Below are positions 1 to 5,916 of a stretch of 9,834 nucleotides of DNA, piece after piece. Each line of letters opens with the position of its first letter. Positions within the stretch are counted from its first letter, which is position 1. The notes below the pieces were generated by a model. It had not been told where the DNA came from. It saw nothing but the letters and a program-made list of their open reading frames with translations, and did not search any database. This DNA comes from UBA6987 sp045616945 (GTDB lineage: Bacteria; Bacillota; Clostridia; Lachnospirales; Lachnospiraceae). The position numbers were made by a program, and so were the translations under genes. The stretch is taken from contig JAZLHR010000076.1 in NCBI GenBank assembly GCA_045616945.1, positions 1 to 9,834 on the forward strand. The letters run 5' to 3'.

Positions 1-18
1 ATTGGATTTGTTTGTCAT
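1..18 (-). CDS. Start of a divergent minus-strand gene, cut by the window edge
   Basis: On the minus strand an ATG at 18-16 opens a frame reading Met-Thr-Asn-Lys-Ser-Asn before the window ends. It is preceded by a full GGAGG ribosome binding site (plus-strand CCTCC at 28-32) with a 9-base spacing. The layout resembles the start region of the gene at 3580, where TACGGAGGT is also followed by AATCC and ATG. Only six codons are visible, so no function can be given. The repeat cluster at 54-143 lies directly upstream of this start. The call rests only on the ribosome binding site and start codon; a chance match is possible. Confidence 0.35.
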
Positions 19-53
19 AGGATTGTACCTCCGTAAAAAGAAATATGGGATGA

Positions 54-143
54 TTTCCCAAGGTAAATCCTACGGCGAAAAGTTTCCCAGAGTAAGTCCA
101 ACTTTAATTCCTACTGTGGGATTTACTTTGGGAATTTACTCTG
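54..143. repeat. Cluster of imperfect 17-bp repeats, possible operator array
   Basis: Three related 17-mers are visible. TTTCCCAAGGTAAATCC lies at 54-70, TTTCCCAGAGTAAGTCC at 83-99, and an inverted copy, GGATTTACTTTGGGAAT, at 119-135. A partial inverted copy, GGGAATTTACTCTG, overlaps the last one at 130-143. The first two copies are 29 bp apart start to start, and copies two and three could pair as a hairpin. The cluster lies between the predicted minus-strand start at 18 and the tRNA promoter at 188. Repeated sites upstream of a start codon suggest a transcription factor binding array for the leftward gene; this is inference. No protein-coding gene is supported across 19-233. Confidence 0.55.
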
Positions 144-187
144 AAAAAGAACCGCCTGCGGGACCGGATGAAATGCAAAAAAAGTGC

Positions 188-216
188 TTGCATTTTTTCA
201 AAGAAAGGTGTATTAT
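188..216 (+). promoter_or_regulatory. Promoter of the tRNA-Lys gene
   Basis: TTGCAT at 188-193 and TATTAT at 211-216 are separated by 17 bases, a good match to a sigma-A/sigma-70 promoter. An A/T-rich tract lies before the -35 box. Transcription would start near 223, about 11 bases before the mature tRNA 5' end. Confidence 0.75.
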
Positions 217-233
217 ACTATCCGTTCCGCTGA

Positions 234-306
234 GGGCCATTAGCTCAGTTGGTAGAGCACCTGACTCTTAATCAGGGTGTCTGGGGTTCGAGCCCCCAAT
301 GGCCCA
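234..306 (+). tRNA. tRNA-Lys (anticodon CTT)
   Basis: A complete cloverleaf of 73 bases can be folded by hand. The acceptor stem is GGGCCAT (234-240) with ATGGCCC (299-305), and the discriminator base is A306. The anticodon stem is CCTGA/TCAGG (260-264 with 272-276), closing the loop CTCTTAA with anticodon CTT at 267-269. This reads the lysine codon AAG. The T stem is TGGGG/CCCCA (282-286 with 294-298) with loop TTCGAGC, and the variable loop is GTGTC. The 3' CCA is not encoded, since bases 307-309 are CGA, so it must be added by the CCA-adding enzyme. The gene stands alone with its own promoter and terminator. Confidence 0.97.
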
Positions 307-313
307 CGACTTA

Positions 314-347
314 AGCCCGGACTCTTCGGAGTCCGGGCTCGTTTTTT
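314..347 (+). terminator. Intrinsic terminator of the tRNA gene
   Basis: A perfect 11-bp stem (314-324 with 329-339) closes a TTCG tetraloop and is followed by six T residues at 342-347. It begins 8 bases after the tRNA end. Confidence 0.95.
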
Positions 348-387
348 GTGCAGAGAGGACTATTTTTCGAAAATCACGAAAAAGTGC

Positions 388-418
388 TTGACTCTGACGC
401 TGCGTCATAGTTTACACT
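388..418 (+). promoter_or_regulatory. MerR-type promoter with 19-bp spacer and operator dyad
   Basis: TTGACT (388-393) and TACACT (413-418) are separated by 19 bases instead of the usual 17. Inside the spacer lies the perfect dyad TGACGC-T-GCGTCA (395-407). An over-long spacer with an operator dyad between the -35 and -10 boxes is the hallmark of promoters activated by MerR-family proteins, which untwist the DNA to realign the two boxes. The promoter reads directly into the MerR/TipA-type gene starting at 442, with a leader of about 17 bases. Autoregulation is therefore very likely. Confidence 0.85.
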
Positions 419-441
419 GCCTTGTGCAGGGAGGTGACAGG

Positions 442-1167
442 ATGCTGACAGTAAAGGAAGTAAGCAGGTTGAGCGGCGTCAGTATACGGACGCTGCACTA
501 CTATGACTCGTTGGGATTGCTGGTCCCGGCCGTGACGACGGCTGCCGGATACCGCCTGTATGACGGTGCGGATCTCGACCGTCTGCAGCAGATTTTATTG
601 TATCGTGAACTGGAATTTCCCCTGAGGGATATCAAAAGGATCATAGACAGCCCGGATTATGACCGTACACGCGCTCTGACACAGCAGATCGAGCTGCTTC
701 GTCTGCGGCGGGAACATATCGACGGCTTGATATCCTTCGCAGAAAAATTGAAGTCATCAGGAGGAGATCAAATGAGTTTTCAGGCTTTTGATACGGAAAA
801 AATGGATCGGTATGCCGATGAGGCGAAAAAAAACTGGGGCGGGACATCTGCTTTCAGGGAATATGAGCAGAAAAGCCGGAATGACGCGCCGGAAGTACAG
901 GCGCAGAAGGCTGAGGGACTGATGGATATTTTCCGCGAATTCAGTACCCTGCGGGGCCGGGAACCGGAAAGCGGCAGCGTTCAGCAGCTGACCGCAAAGC
1001 TGCAGGCGTATATCACGGAACACTATTATACCTGCACGAAGCAGATCCTGGCCGGTTTGGGGCAGATGTATGCCGCAGGCGGGGAAATGACCGAAAACAT
1101 TGACGCGGCAGGCGGAAAAGGGACCGCTGCATTGGCAGCGGAGGCGATCCGTTTCTATTGCCGGTAA
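442..1167 (+). CDS. MerR-family transcriptional activator with TipAS ligand-binding domain
   Basis: This is a 241-residue regulator. Residues 3-22 form the MerR helix-turn-helix, ending in the conserved TLHYYDSLGLL stretch, and GYRLYD (36-41) is the winged part. Residues about 76-108 form the dimerising coiled coil. Residues about 120-241 match the TipAS antibiotic-recognition domain, with the typical YEQKS and AYITEHYY-type helices. Family members (TipA, Mta, SkgA type) bind amphipathic or thiopeptide drugs and activate their own and efflux or stress genes; the ligand here is unknown. The start at 442 is chosen because AGGGAGGTG (428-436) sits at ideal spacing. An upstream in-frame extension to 277 would run through the tRNA and terminator. 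No transporter lies next to it, so autoregulation is the clearest role. An internal start at 772 is listed separately. Confidence 0.9.
   Translation: MLTVKEVSRLSGVSIRTLHYYDSLGLLVPAVTTAAGYRLYDGADLDRLQQILLYRELEFPLRDIKRIIDSPDYDRTRALTQQIELLRLRREHIDGLISFAEKLKSSGGDQMSFQAFDTEKMDRYADEAKKNWGGTSAFREYEQKSRNDAPEVQAQKAEGLMDIFREFSTLRGREPESGSVQQLTAKLQAYITEHYYTCTKQILAGLGQMYAAGGEMTENIDAAGGKGTAALAAEAIRFYCR
772..1167 (+). CDS. Probable internal translation product: TipAS-like domain alone
   Basis: Within the MerR/TipA-type gene and in the same frame, a consensus AGGAGG (759-764) lies 7 bases before the ATG at 772, which is codon 111 of the full-length protein. This would give a 131-residue protein of the ligand-binding domain without the DNA-binding part. 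The start falls exactly at the junction between coiled coil and TipAS domain. In Streptomyces lividans tipA is known to make both a long activator (TipAL) and a more abundant short drug-binding protein (TipAS) from an internal in-frame start. The same arrangement here is inferred from the ribosome binding site and its position. The AGGAGG also encodes Ser-Gly-Gly-Asp, so a linker-composition effect is an alternative. Confidence 0.55.
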   Translation: MSFQAFDTEKMDRYADEAKKNWGGTSAFREYEQKSRNDAPEVQAQKAEGLMDIFREFSTLRGREPESGSVQQLTAKLQAYITEHYYTCTKQILAGLGQMYAAGGEMTENIDAAGGKGTAALAAEAIRFYCR

Positions 1168-1191
1168 GCTGTGAGAACTTCTGCTCATCCG

Positions 1192-1223
1192 GGGCGGTTT
1201 CCTGCGGGAGGCCGCCCTGTTTT
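1192..1223 (+). terminator. Intrinsic terminator after the MerR/TipA-type gene
   Basis: An 11-bp stem including two G-T wobbles (1192-1202 with 1207-1217) closes a TGCG loop. It is followed by TGTTTT and further T-rich sequence. It starts 24 bases after the stop codon. Confidence 0.8.
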
Positions 1224-1237
1224 CTGTTTCCTGTTTA
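1217..1237. repeat. Three tandem CTGTTTN heptamers
   Basis: CTGTTTT, CTGTTTC and CTGTTTA follow each other without gaps, and a further CTG is at 1238. The array overlaps the T-rich tail of the preceding terminator. It is probably a slippage product, with no function visible. Confidence 0.5.
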
Positions 1238-1245
1238 CTGCAGTG

Positions 1246-1307
1246 TTTCCTTCGGCGCTGAGAGTTTCCTTCAGAGCTGAGAGGGATGTTTCCTTCGGCG
1301 CTGAGAG
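1246..1307. repeat. Three copies of a 19-bp repeat upstream of the lipid-gene promoter
   Basis: TTTCCTTCGGCGCTGAGAG occurs at 1246-1264 and again, identical, at 1289-1307. Between them lies a copy with two changes, TTTCCTTCAGAGCTGAGAG, at 1265-1283. The first two copies abut and the third follows after GGATG. The last copy ends 9 bases before the -35 box of the next promoter, so the copies could be activator sites or a tandem duplication. No coding frame in this spacer is convincing. Confidence 0.85.
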
Positions 1308-1316
1308 GGAATTTGA

Positions 1317-1345
1317 TTGACATTGCCGCTTCACTGCGTTAGAAT
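1317..1345 (+). promoter_or_regulatory. Near-consensus promoter of the lipid-gene pair
   Basis: TTGACA (1317-1322) and TAGAAT (1340-1345) are spaced by exactly 17 bases, matching sigma-A consensus at 11 of 12 positions. Transcription would start near 1352, giving a leader of about 88 bases. The leader contains a small inverted repeat, TGCCTT/AAGGCA (1361-1366 with 1379-1384). Confidence 0.85.
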
Positions 1346-1439
1346 GCATAATTGGTTTTGTGCCTTTTGCTGTTCCTGAAGGCAGAGCTGTATCACGCAA
1401 AAGGGAATGATCCCGCGGATGTTTTGGAGGTGCCTCGTG

Positions 1440-2387
1440 ATGAAAGCAGGTACGATTCAGAAGGAATTGGAGCAGTCACGTAAGTCCAATGATACCGAAG
1501 ATCTGTTGGACAGCGTGTTCACCGAACCTTTGGGTCTTGTGTGGGCGAAGATCTGCATCAGGCTGCATATTTCCGCAAACGCGGTAACGGTCGCTTCCGG
1601 TGTCTTCGGCGTGATCGGCGGCGCGCTGTTTTTCCCCAGAAATATCTGGCTGAATCTTCTCGGGGTGCTGCTGCATATTTTCTCTGCCGTGCTGGATTGC
1701 TCGGACGGACAGGTGGCCAGACTGACGCACACTTCCTCCGAATTCGGCAGGATCCTGGACGGGATCTCCGACGGCTTCTGTATGGCTGCGGCATATCTGG
1801 CGATCGGAGCAAGGCTGATGGGGGAAACGATTCCCTTTACGGACGGAAAGCTGTGGGGGGTATGGATCTGGCCGCTGATCGTTTTGACCGGTTATTTCTG
1901 CCATCTGGATCAGTGCCGTATGGCCGATTACTACCGCAATGCGCATTTGTTCTTCCTGAACGGAAAAGATCATGCGGAGTTTTCTTCCGCCGAACAGATC
2001 GCGGCCAAGAAAAAAGCACTTCCGGCGGATGCCTCTTTTTTGGAGAAGCAGTCCGTATCTTCTTATGAAGGCTGGACTAAGAAGCAGGAGAAAAATTCCC
2101 CCTGTGTCTGCCGCCTGATGAGCCTGCAGATGAAAGAAGCGCAGGTGTCTCCTATGCTTGACAGTGATTTTCTGGAAGCAAGCCGCCCGTATATCCAGCT
2201 GACCAATGTGCTGACGGTCAATGTCCGTGCATACGCCATGTATCTGGCCGTGCTGCTCGGGCTCCCCTTCTGGTATCTTGTGTTCACCTGTCTGATCCTC
2301 CAGCCGATCCGCATTTTTATGGTGGGGAAGTATGAAGGCATTGCCCGCAGGCTGATAGAAAAATATTATCCCGGCAAGGAATGTTGA
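1440..2387 (+). CDS. CDP-alcohol phosphatidyltransferase family membrane enzyme
   Basis: This 315-residue integral membrane protein belongs to the family that transfers a phosphatidyl or related group from a CDP-activated donor onto an alcohol, making phospholipids or related lipids. The full catalytic signature is present: D86-x2-D89-G90-x2-A93-R94-x8-G103-x3-D107-x3-D111. Its aspartates bind the metal ions and the CDP-linked substrate. Hydrophobic segments lie near 48-66, 70-85, 112-125, 138-154 and 262-294. A hydrophilic stretch of about 90 residues (165-258) splits the membrane part and is longer than in classic PgsA or PssA enzymes. GGAGG at 1426-1430 supports ATG 1440; GTG 1437 is an in-frame alternative. 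A 4-base gap to the next gene marks an operon. The acceptor alcohol cannot be deduced. Confidence 0.88.
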   Translation: MKAGTIQKELEQSRKSNDTEDLLDSVFTEPLGLVWAKICIRLHISANAVTVASGVFGVIGGALFFPRNIWLNLLGVLLHIFSAVLDCSDGQVARLTHTSSEFGRILDGISDGFCMAAAYLAIGARLMGETIPFTDGKLWGVWIWPLIVLTGYFCHLDQCRMADYYRNAHLFFLNGKDHAEFSSAEQIAAKKKALPADASFLEKQSVSSYEGWTKKQEKNSPCVCRLMSLQMKEAQVSPMLDSDFLEASRPYIQLTNVLTVNVRAYAMYLAVLLGLPFWYLVFTCLILQPIRIFMVGKYEGIARRLIEKYYPGKEC

Positions 2388-2391
2388 ACGG

Positions 2392-3405
2392 ATGAAAAAA
2401 GGCTTTCGGACTCTATTTTTCCTGATAGGCGTGTGCGGGGTTCTGTTGCTGCTGAAGGGAGCAAATCTGAACGGGCAGGATTGGAAAAGTCTGCTCCGTC
2501 CGGAACTCTTTCTGCAGTTGGGAGCTCAGCTCCTGCTTTGGGTGGGTATTTTTATTATCCATACGGGAATCTATCTTTTTATTATCGGTCCGGAATCGAA
2601 AAGAGTCGGCTTTTTACGGATGTTCAAGATATGTGTTGCCGGTGTTGCACTGAATAATGTGACCCCCGCGGGCCTGTTCGGCGGGGAACCGTACCGCATC
2701 CTGGAACTGAGACGATTTATGAGCAGTGAAAAGGCGGTCTCTTCGACCTTGACTTTTTCTCTGCTGTATGCGCTCGGCCATTCCATGCTGTGGGGGACCG
2801 CTGCCGTTATATATGTGGCTTTCGGCTGCCCCGGCAGTCTGGGCGTCTCATTGATGATGATCCTGGGCGGAACACTGTCGATCCTGTTTTGTGTGTATTT
2901 CTTTGCAAAGAAGAAAGGCGGATTGGTGCTTCCTTTCCTGCACTTTTTTGCAAAGATCCCGTTCCTGACGAAATTTATCCAAAAGCGGATCGAAAAGAAC
3001 GAGCAGCTTTTTGAAAATATCGATGCGGGCATCAGTTCCTTCCGTGAGACGCCCAAGCGCTTCCGCAAGGCAGTGCTGCTGGAATTTGCAGCCCGGCTGG
3101 TGGAGGCTGCGGAGTATTGGGGGATCATGCGTTATTTCGGGCTGCAGGCGAATTTCTTCGAGGCGCTTCTGGTAATGGGTACGGCTTCCCTGGTCGGCAA
3201 TCTGCTGTTCCTGATCCCCCTGCAGGCCGGAACGCGGGAGGGCGGCACCTGCCTGGCAATGCTTTGGGTGGGCGGCAGCGAGGCCATCGGGATGCTGACG
3301 GGGCTGCTGTTCCGTCTGCGTGAGCTGATTACGACGGCTATCGGCATATTGATGATCCTGGTGGAAAAGAAGACTCTGCAGGAATTTGAAAAAGTGGATG
3401 AATGA
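2392..3405 (+). CDS. UPF0104 / lysylphosphatidylglycerol synthase-type transmembrane protein
   Basis: This is a 337-residue polytopic membrane protein of the UPF0104 type, the same fold as the membrane half of MprF (PF03706). Signature regions are the NNVTPAGLFGGEPYR block at 88-102 and the LIPLQAGTREGG block at 274-285, followed by RLRE (308-311) near the last helix. It has no soluble aminoacyl-transferase domain, so it is not a full MprF. Related proteins are implicated in moving lipids or lipid-linked intermediates across the membrane. It starts 4 bases after the CDP-alcohol phosphatidyltransferase stop, with only a weak AAGGA (2376-2380), so translational coupling is likely. The pairing suggests that one protein makes a lipid and the other flips or processes it; this is inference. 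Confidence 0.82.
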   Translation: MKKGFRTLFFLIGVCGVLLLLKGANLNGQDWKSLLRPELFLQLGAQLLLWVGIFIIHTGIYLFIIGPESKRVGFLRMFKICVAGVALNNVTPAGLFGGEPYRILELRRFMSSEKAVSSTLTFSLLYALGHSMLWGTAAVIYVAFGCPGSLGVSLMMILGGTLSILFCVYFFAKKKGGLVLPFLHFFAKIPFLTKFIQKRIEKNEQLFENIDAGISSFRETPKRFRKAVLLEFAARLVEAAEYWGIMRYFGLQANFFEALLVMGTASLVGNLLFLIPLQAGTREGGTCLAMLWVGGSEAIGMLTGLLFRLRELITTAIGILMILVEKKTLQEFEKVDE

Positions 3406-3415
3406 CGGAGCAGAT

Positions 3416-3457
3416 ATTCCCTGCTTATTCTTGCGGGGAGTATTTGATTCTCTTTTT
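3416..3457 (+). terminator. Probable terminator of the lipid-gene pair
   Basis: A 9-bp stem with two wobble pairs (3416-3424 with 3433-3441) has an 8-base loop. It is followed by a T-rich tract ending in TTTTT (3453-3457). The tract is interrupted, so strength is uncertain. The rest of the gap 3406-3579 holds only this structure and the next promoter. Confidence 0.5.
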
Positions 3458-3541
3458 ATGGTCGACAAAGGAAAATTTCAAAAAACAGAGCTGATTTGCC
3501 GATAATTTTGCAGCACAGTGATGAAAAAACAGGCAGAAATG

Positions 3542-3550
3542 TGATATACT
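3542..3550 (+). promoter_or_regulatory. Extended -10 promoter of the five-gene unit
   Basis: TGATATACT (3542-3550) fits an extended -10 element (TG-n-TATACT). No good -35 box lies at the right distance; the best is TGAAAA at 3522-3527. The start would be near 3557, with a leader of about 23 bases to the gene at 3580. Confidence 0.6.
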
Positions 3551-3579
3551 GAAGGAACCATATTACGGAGGTCGAATCC

Positions 3580-5142
3580 ATGAATGATGTTTTACATGAC
3601 GCTTTGCCGGCGGAACCGCTGCTTCTGTATCGTTTCCGCGAAAACGGCAGTTTTGACACGGAAAGCGGAGATGAATCGGATATGCCTGCCCTGAAGGAAA
3701 AACTTCAGGCCGGATGGAAGCCTGTCATTTTCGGAAGGACCGGCTGTGAGGATCGCTGGTCGGCGGTGCTGGAAAAGCTGGGCGTAGATGCGGTGGAGGC
3801 ATATTATAAGGACGGCAGCTTTTATAAGAAGTTGAACCGCACCGGATTGGTTCGTAAGGTCCGTATCGGCGTTATGGGAGCCGGGCGCGGCAAGGCCATG
3901 ATGCGGTATTGCTCTCTGTCGGAAAATGCCGAGCTGGTAGCTGTCTGCGATAAGTACGAGCGCCGGCTGCAGGAGGTCCGGGAGGGTTACGGCAAGGACA
4001 AGGATATTGCCTATTTCACGGATTTTGAAGAATTCATCAAATATGATATGGACTGCGTGGTACTGGCCAATTACGCGAACCAGCATGCTCCGTTTGCGGT
4101 CAAATGTCTGAAGGCCGGCAAGCACGTAATCAGCGAATGTCTGCCTGCGCAGCATCTGAAAGAGGCTGTGGAGCTGGTGGAAGCCGCCGAAGAGGCCGCG
4201 AAAAAGGGCGTGCGGTATTTTTTCGCGGAGGACTATTGCTATTATCCTTCCACGAAAAAGATGAAGGAAATGGCAGAGGAGGGCCTGCTGGGCGAAGTGG
4301 AATATGCCGAAGGCGAATATATGCACCGCTTTACGCCGCGCAGCTGGGGAAATCTGACCTTCGCGGACCGCAATCACTGGCGCAACCGCATGAGCGCATT
4401 CTTTTACTGCACACATTCGGTGGGGCCGATGGTGCATATCGCCGGCAGCCGTCCCGTGAAGGTGGTCGGCATAGAGGGACCTTATACGAAGCGGACGCTG
4501 GAACTCGGCGCATCGCACGGTGCTTTCGGCGTGGAGATCATAACGCTGGAAAACGGCGCGGTCTTAAAGAGCCTTCACGGCTGCGGTGCGACCCGGAAAT
4601 CCGTATATTACAGCTTTTACGGCGAAAAGGGGCGGCTTGAAAGCGCCCGTGCGGACGCCGGTCATGGCTATACGCGTACGCTGTACGGCAATGTCTGCAA
4701 TGAGGATAAAAAACTCAAGGAGGATCCGGTTCCGACCCGGATCGAGACTGCAGACCGTCTCAGCGAGATCGCCGATCATTTCAATCATTCCGGCGCGGAT
4801 TTTTATATGATGCTCAACATCGTACAGGCCATCCGCGGGGATAAGAACGCGGATATTGTGGATGTATATGAGGCTATGGATATGTGGCTTCCGGGCATGT
4901 TCGCGTACCGAAGCGTGCTGGCCGGAGGCATTCCCATGGAAGTGCCCGATTTCCGCAAGCCCGAGGACCGTGACAAGTGGAGAAACGATACCTCCTGCAC
5001 CGATCCTGCCGCGGCAGGCGATATGCTGCAGCCGACTTCTTCCCACGAAACGCCGGAGATCCCGCAGACTGTGTACGACGCGATCTATCAGCAGGCTGTG
5101 GAAAGGGATGAGCCCTGGACGAAGGAACGGCCGGTCCTGTAA
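3580..5142 (+). CDS. Gfo/Idh/MocA-fold protein resembling GH109 NAD-dependent glycosidases, copy 1
   Basis: This 520-residue protein has no signal peptide or membrane segment, so it should be cytoplasmic. Residues 1-92 are an extra N-terminal domain that I do not recognise. A Rossmann NAD(P)-binding fold begins with VRIGVMGAGRGKAM (94-107). Where dehydrogenases of this family have GKHV-x-x-EKP, this protein has GKHVISECLP (E186, C187, L188, P189), so the usual lysine is missing. YCTHSVGP (276-283) puts Tyr276 and His279 in a Y-x-x-H arrangement like the YPTHGLGP motif I recall from GH109 enzymes. The preceding HWRNR and the LGEVEYAEGEYMH stretch also look GH109-like. GGAGG (3567-3571) supports ATG 3580. 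A plain oxidoreductase role is the alternative. It heads a five-gene unit whose last gene is its paralogue. Confidence 0.82.
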   Translation: MNDVLHDALPAEPLLLYRFRENGSFDTESGDESDMPALKEKLQAGWKPVIFGRTGCEDRWSAVLEKLGVDAVEAYYKDGSFYKKLNRTGLVRKVRIGVMGAGRGKAMMRYCSLSENAELVAVCDKYERRLQEVREGYGKDKDIAYFTDFEEFIKYDMDCVVLANYANQHAPFAVKCLKAGKHVISECLPAQHLKEAVELVEAAEEAAKKGVRYFFAEDYCYYPSTKKMKEMAEEGLLGEVEYAEGEYMHRFTPRSWGNLTFADRNHWRNRMSAFFYCTHSVGPMVHIAGSRPVKVVGIEGPYTKRTLELGASHGAFGVEIITLENGAVLKSLHGCGATRKSVYYSFYGEKGRLESARADAGHGYTRTLYGNVCNEDKKLKEDPVPTRIETADRLSEIADHFNHSGADFYMMLNIVQAIRGDKNADIVDVYEAMDMWLPGMFAYRSVLAGGIPMEVPDFRKPEDRDKWRNDTSCTDPAAAGDMLQPTSSHETPEIPQTVYDAIYQQAVERDEPWTKERPVL

Positions 5143-5171
5143 GAGAACTGTGAAGTTCGGGAGATCGATCC

Positions 5172-5600
5172 ATGCTGAATTATATCTGGCCCATGGCCCT
5201 GGTGGTCCTGAGCAATGTCCTGTATCAGATCTGCGCAAAGTCTGTTCCCGAAAAAATGAATCCTTTTGCCTCCCTGACCGTGACCTATGCGGTGGGAGCG
5301 GTCCTGTCGCTGGTCCTGTTCCTGATTTTCGGCAGGGAAACGACCCTGGCGGCGGAATACAGGAAACTGAACTGGGCACCCTTTGTTCTCGGCCTGGATA
5401 TCATCGGCCTGGAGGCCGGGTGGATCCTGGCTTATAAGGCGGGATGGCAGGTGAGTACGGCCCAGATCGTGCAGAGCGCCTTTCTGGCGGCTTTGCTGAT
5501 CCTGGTGGGCTTCTGGCTTTATAAGGAAGCCGTGACCTGGAATAAGCTGGCGGGCGTCGTTATCTGCATCATCGGTCTGTTTTTCATCAATATGAAGTGA
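5172..5600 (+). CDS. Single-domain EamA/DMT-superfamily membrane protein
   Basis: This is a 142-residue protein with about five hydrophobic segments (4-24, 31-54, 68-91, 95-119, 123-140). It matches one EamA domain of the drug/metabolite transporter superfamily; typical family members have two such domains and ten helices. The C-terminal pattern of a QSAFLAALLILVGFWLYKE helix followed by NKLAGVVICIIGLFFIN is characteristic. A half-size protein would have to act as a dimer. The substrate is unknown. GGGAG (5159-5163) sits 8 bases before the ATG, and the gene lies 29 bases after the copy-1 stop with no terminator, so it is co-transcribed. Context hints at a sugar or small-metabolite substrate, but this is weak. 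Confidence 0.82.
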   Translation: MLNYIWPMALVVLSNVLYQICAKSVPEKMNPFASLTVTYAVGAVLSLVLFLIFGRETTLAAEYRKLNWAPFVLGLDIIGLEAGWILAYKAGWQVSTAQIVQSAFLAALLILVGFWLYKEAVTWNKLAGVVICIIGLFFINMK

Positions 5601-5608
5601 GGTATATC

Positions 5609-5911
5609 ATGGTCAAGCATGTGATACTTTGGAAGCTCAAAGAAATGAGCGCGGAAGAGAAGGCTGCGGTCGTTTCCGGCATCCGGACGAATCTGGAAGC
5701 CCTGGTCGGGGTCGTTCCCGGGCTGGTGTCCTTGAAGATCGAAGCGCTGCCGCTGGCATCGTCCAATGCGGATGTGATGCTGGATTCCGTGCTGGAGGAT
5801 GAAGCGGCCCTCAAGGGATATGCGGTGCATCCGGCCCATGTGGCCGCCGCCAATACCTATGTGCGTCCTTTTACGGCGGAACGCTTCTGCTTCGACTATA
5901 CCGTCCGCTGA
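5609..5911 (+). CDS. Dabb (stress-responsive A/B barrel) domain protein
   Basis: This is a 100-residue protein consisting of one Dabb domain (PF07876, ferredoxin-like dimeric barrel). Typical features are the opening VKHVILWKLK (2-11), the central VPGLVSLKIE strand (36-45), and the ADVMLDSVLEDEAAL...YAVHPAHVA segment (54-79). Family members form dimeric barrels. Some act on small molecules, but most bacterial ones have no assigned activity. A weak TGAGG (5598-5602) overlapping the stop of the previous gene lies 6 bases before ATG 5609. An upstream in-frame GTG at 5597 is less likely because it has no ribosome binding site. The gene sits 8 bases after the EamA stop and is clearly in the same operon. 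Confidence 0.85.
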   Translation: MVKHVILWKLKEMSAEEKAAVVSGIRTNLEALVGVVPGLVSLKIEALPLASSNADVMLDSVLEDEAALKGYAVHPAHVAAANTYVRPFTAERFCFDYTVR

Positions 5912-5916
5912 ACGGG

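Noticed and set aside
2..271. Plus-strand open frame of 89 codons at the left edge
   Set aside because: It runs through the repeat cluster, the tRNA promoter and into the tRNA itself, has no ribosome binding site, and its product has no recognisable pattern.
234..306. tRNA gene as an integration site for a mobile element
   Set aside because: I saw no duplicate of the tRNA 3' end elsewhere in the window and no integrase or phage-type genes.
277..441. Longer N-terminus for the MerR/TipA-type regulator starting at 277
   Set aside because: The extension would overlap the tRNA, its terminator and the promoter at 388-418, while ATG 442 has an ideal ribosome binding site and begins exactly at the MerR domain.
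1246..1307. CTGAGAGGGA stretches resembling the thiamin-pyrophosphate riboswitch core
   Set aside because: The CTGAGA motif recurs only because of the 19-bp repeat, and the second conserved half of that riboswitch is missing downstream.
3592..4518. Long minus-strand open frame of 308 codons inside copy 1, with similar ones at 4564-5379 and 6651-7625
   Set aside because: They are antisense to the paralogues, lack ribosome binding sites, and give His/Arg/Gln-rich products typical of reading a GC-rich gene backwards. The similarity between 3592-4518 and 6651-7625 follows from the paralogy of the sense genes.
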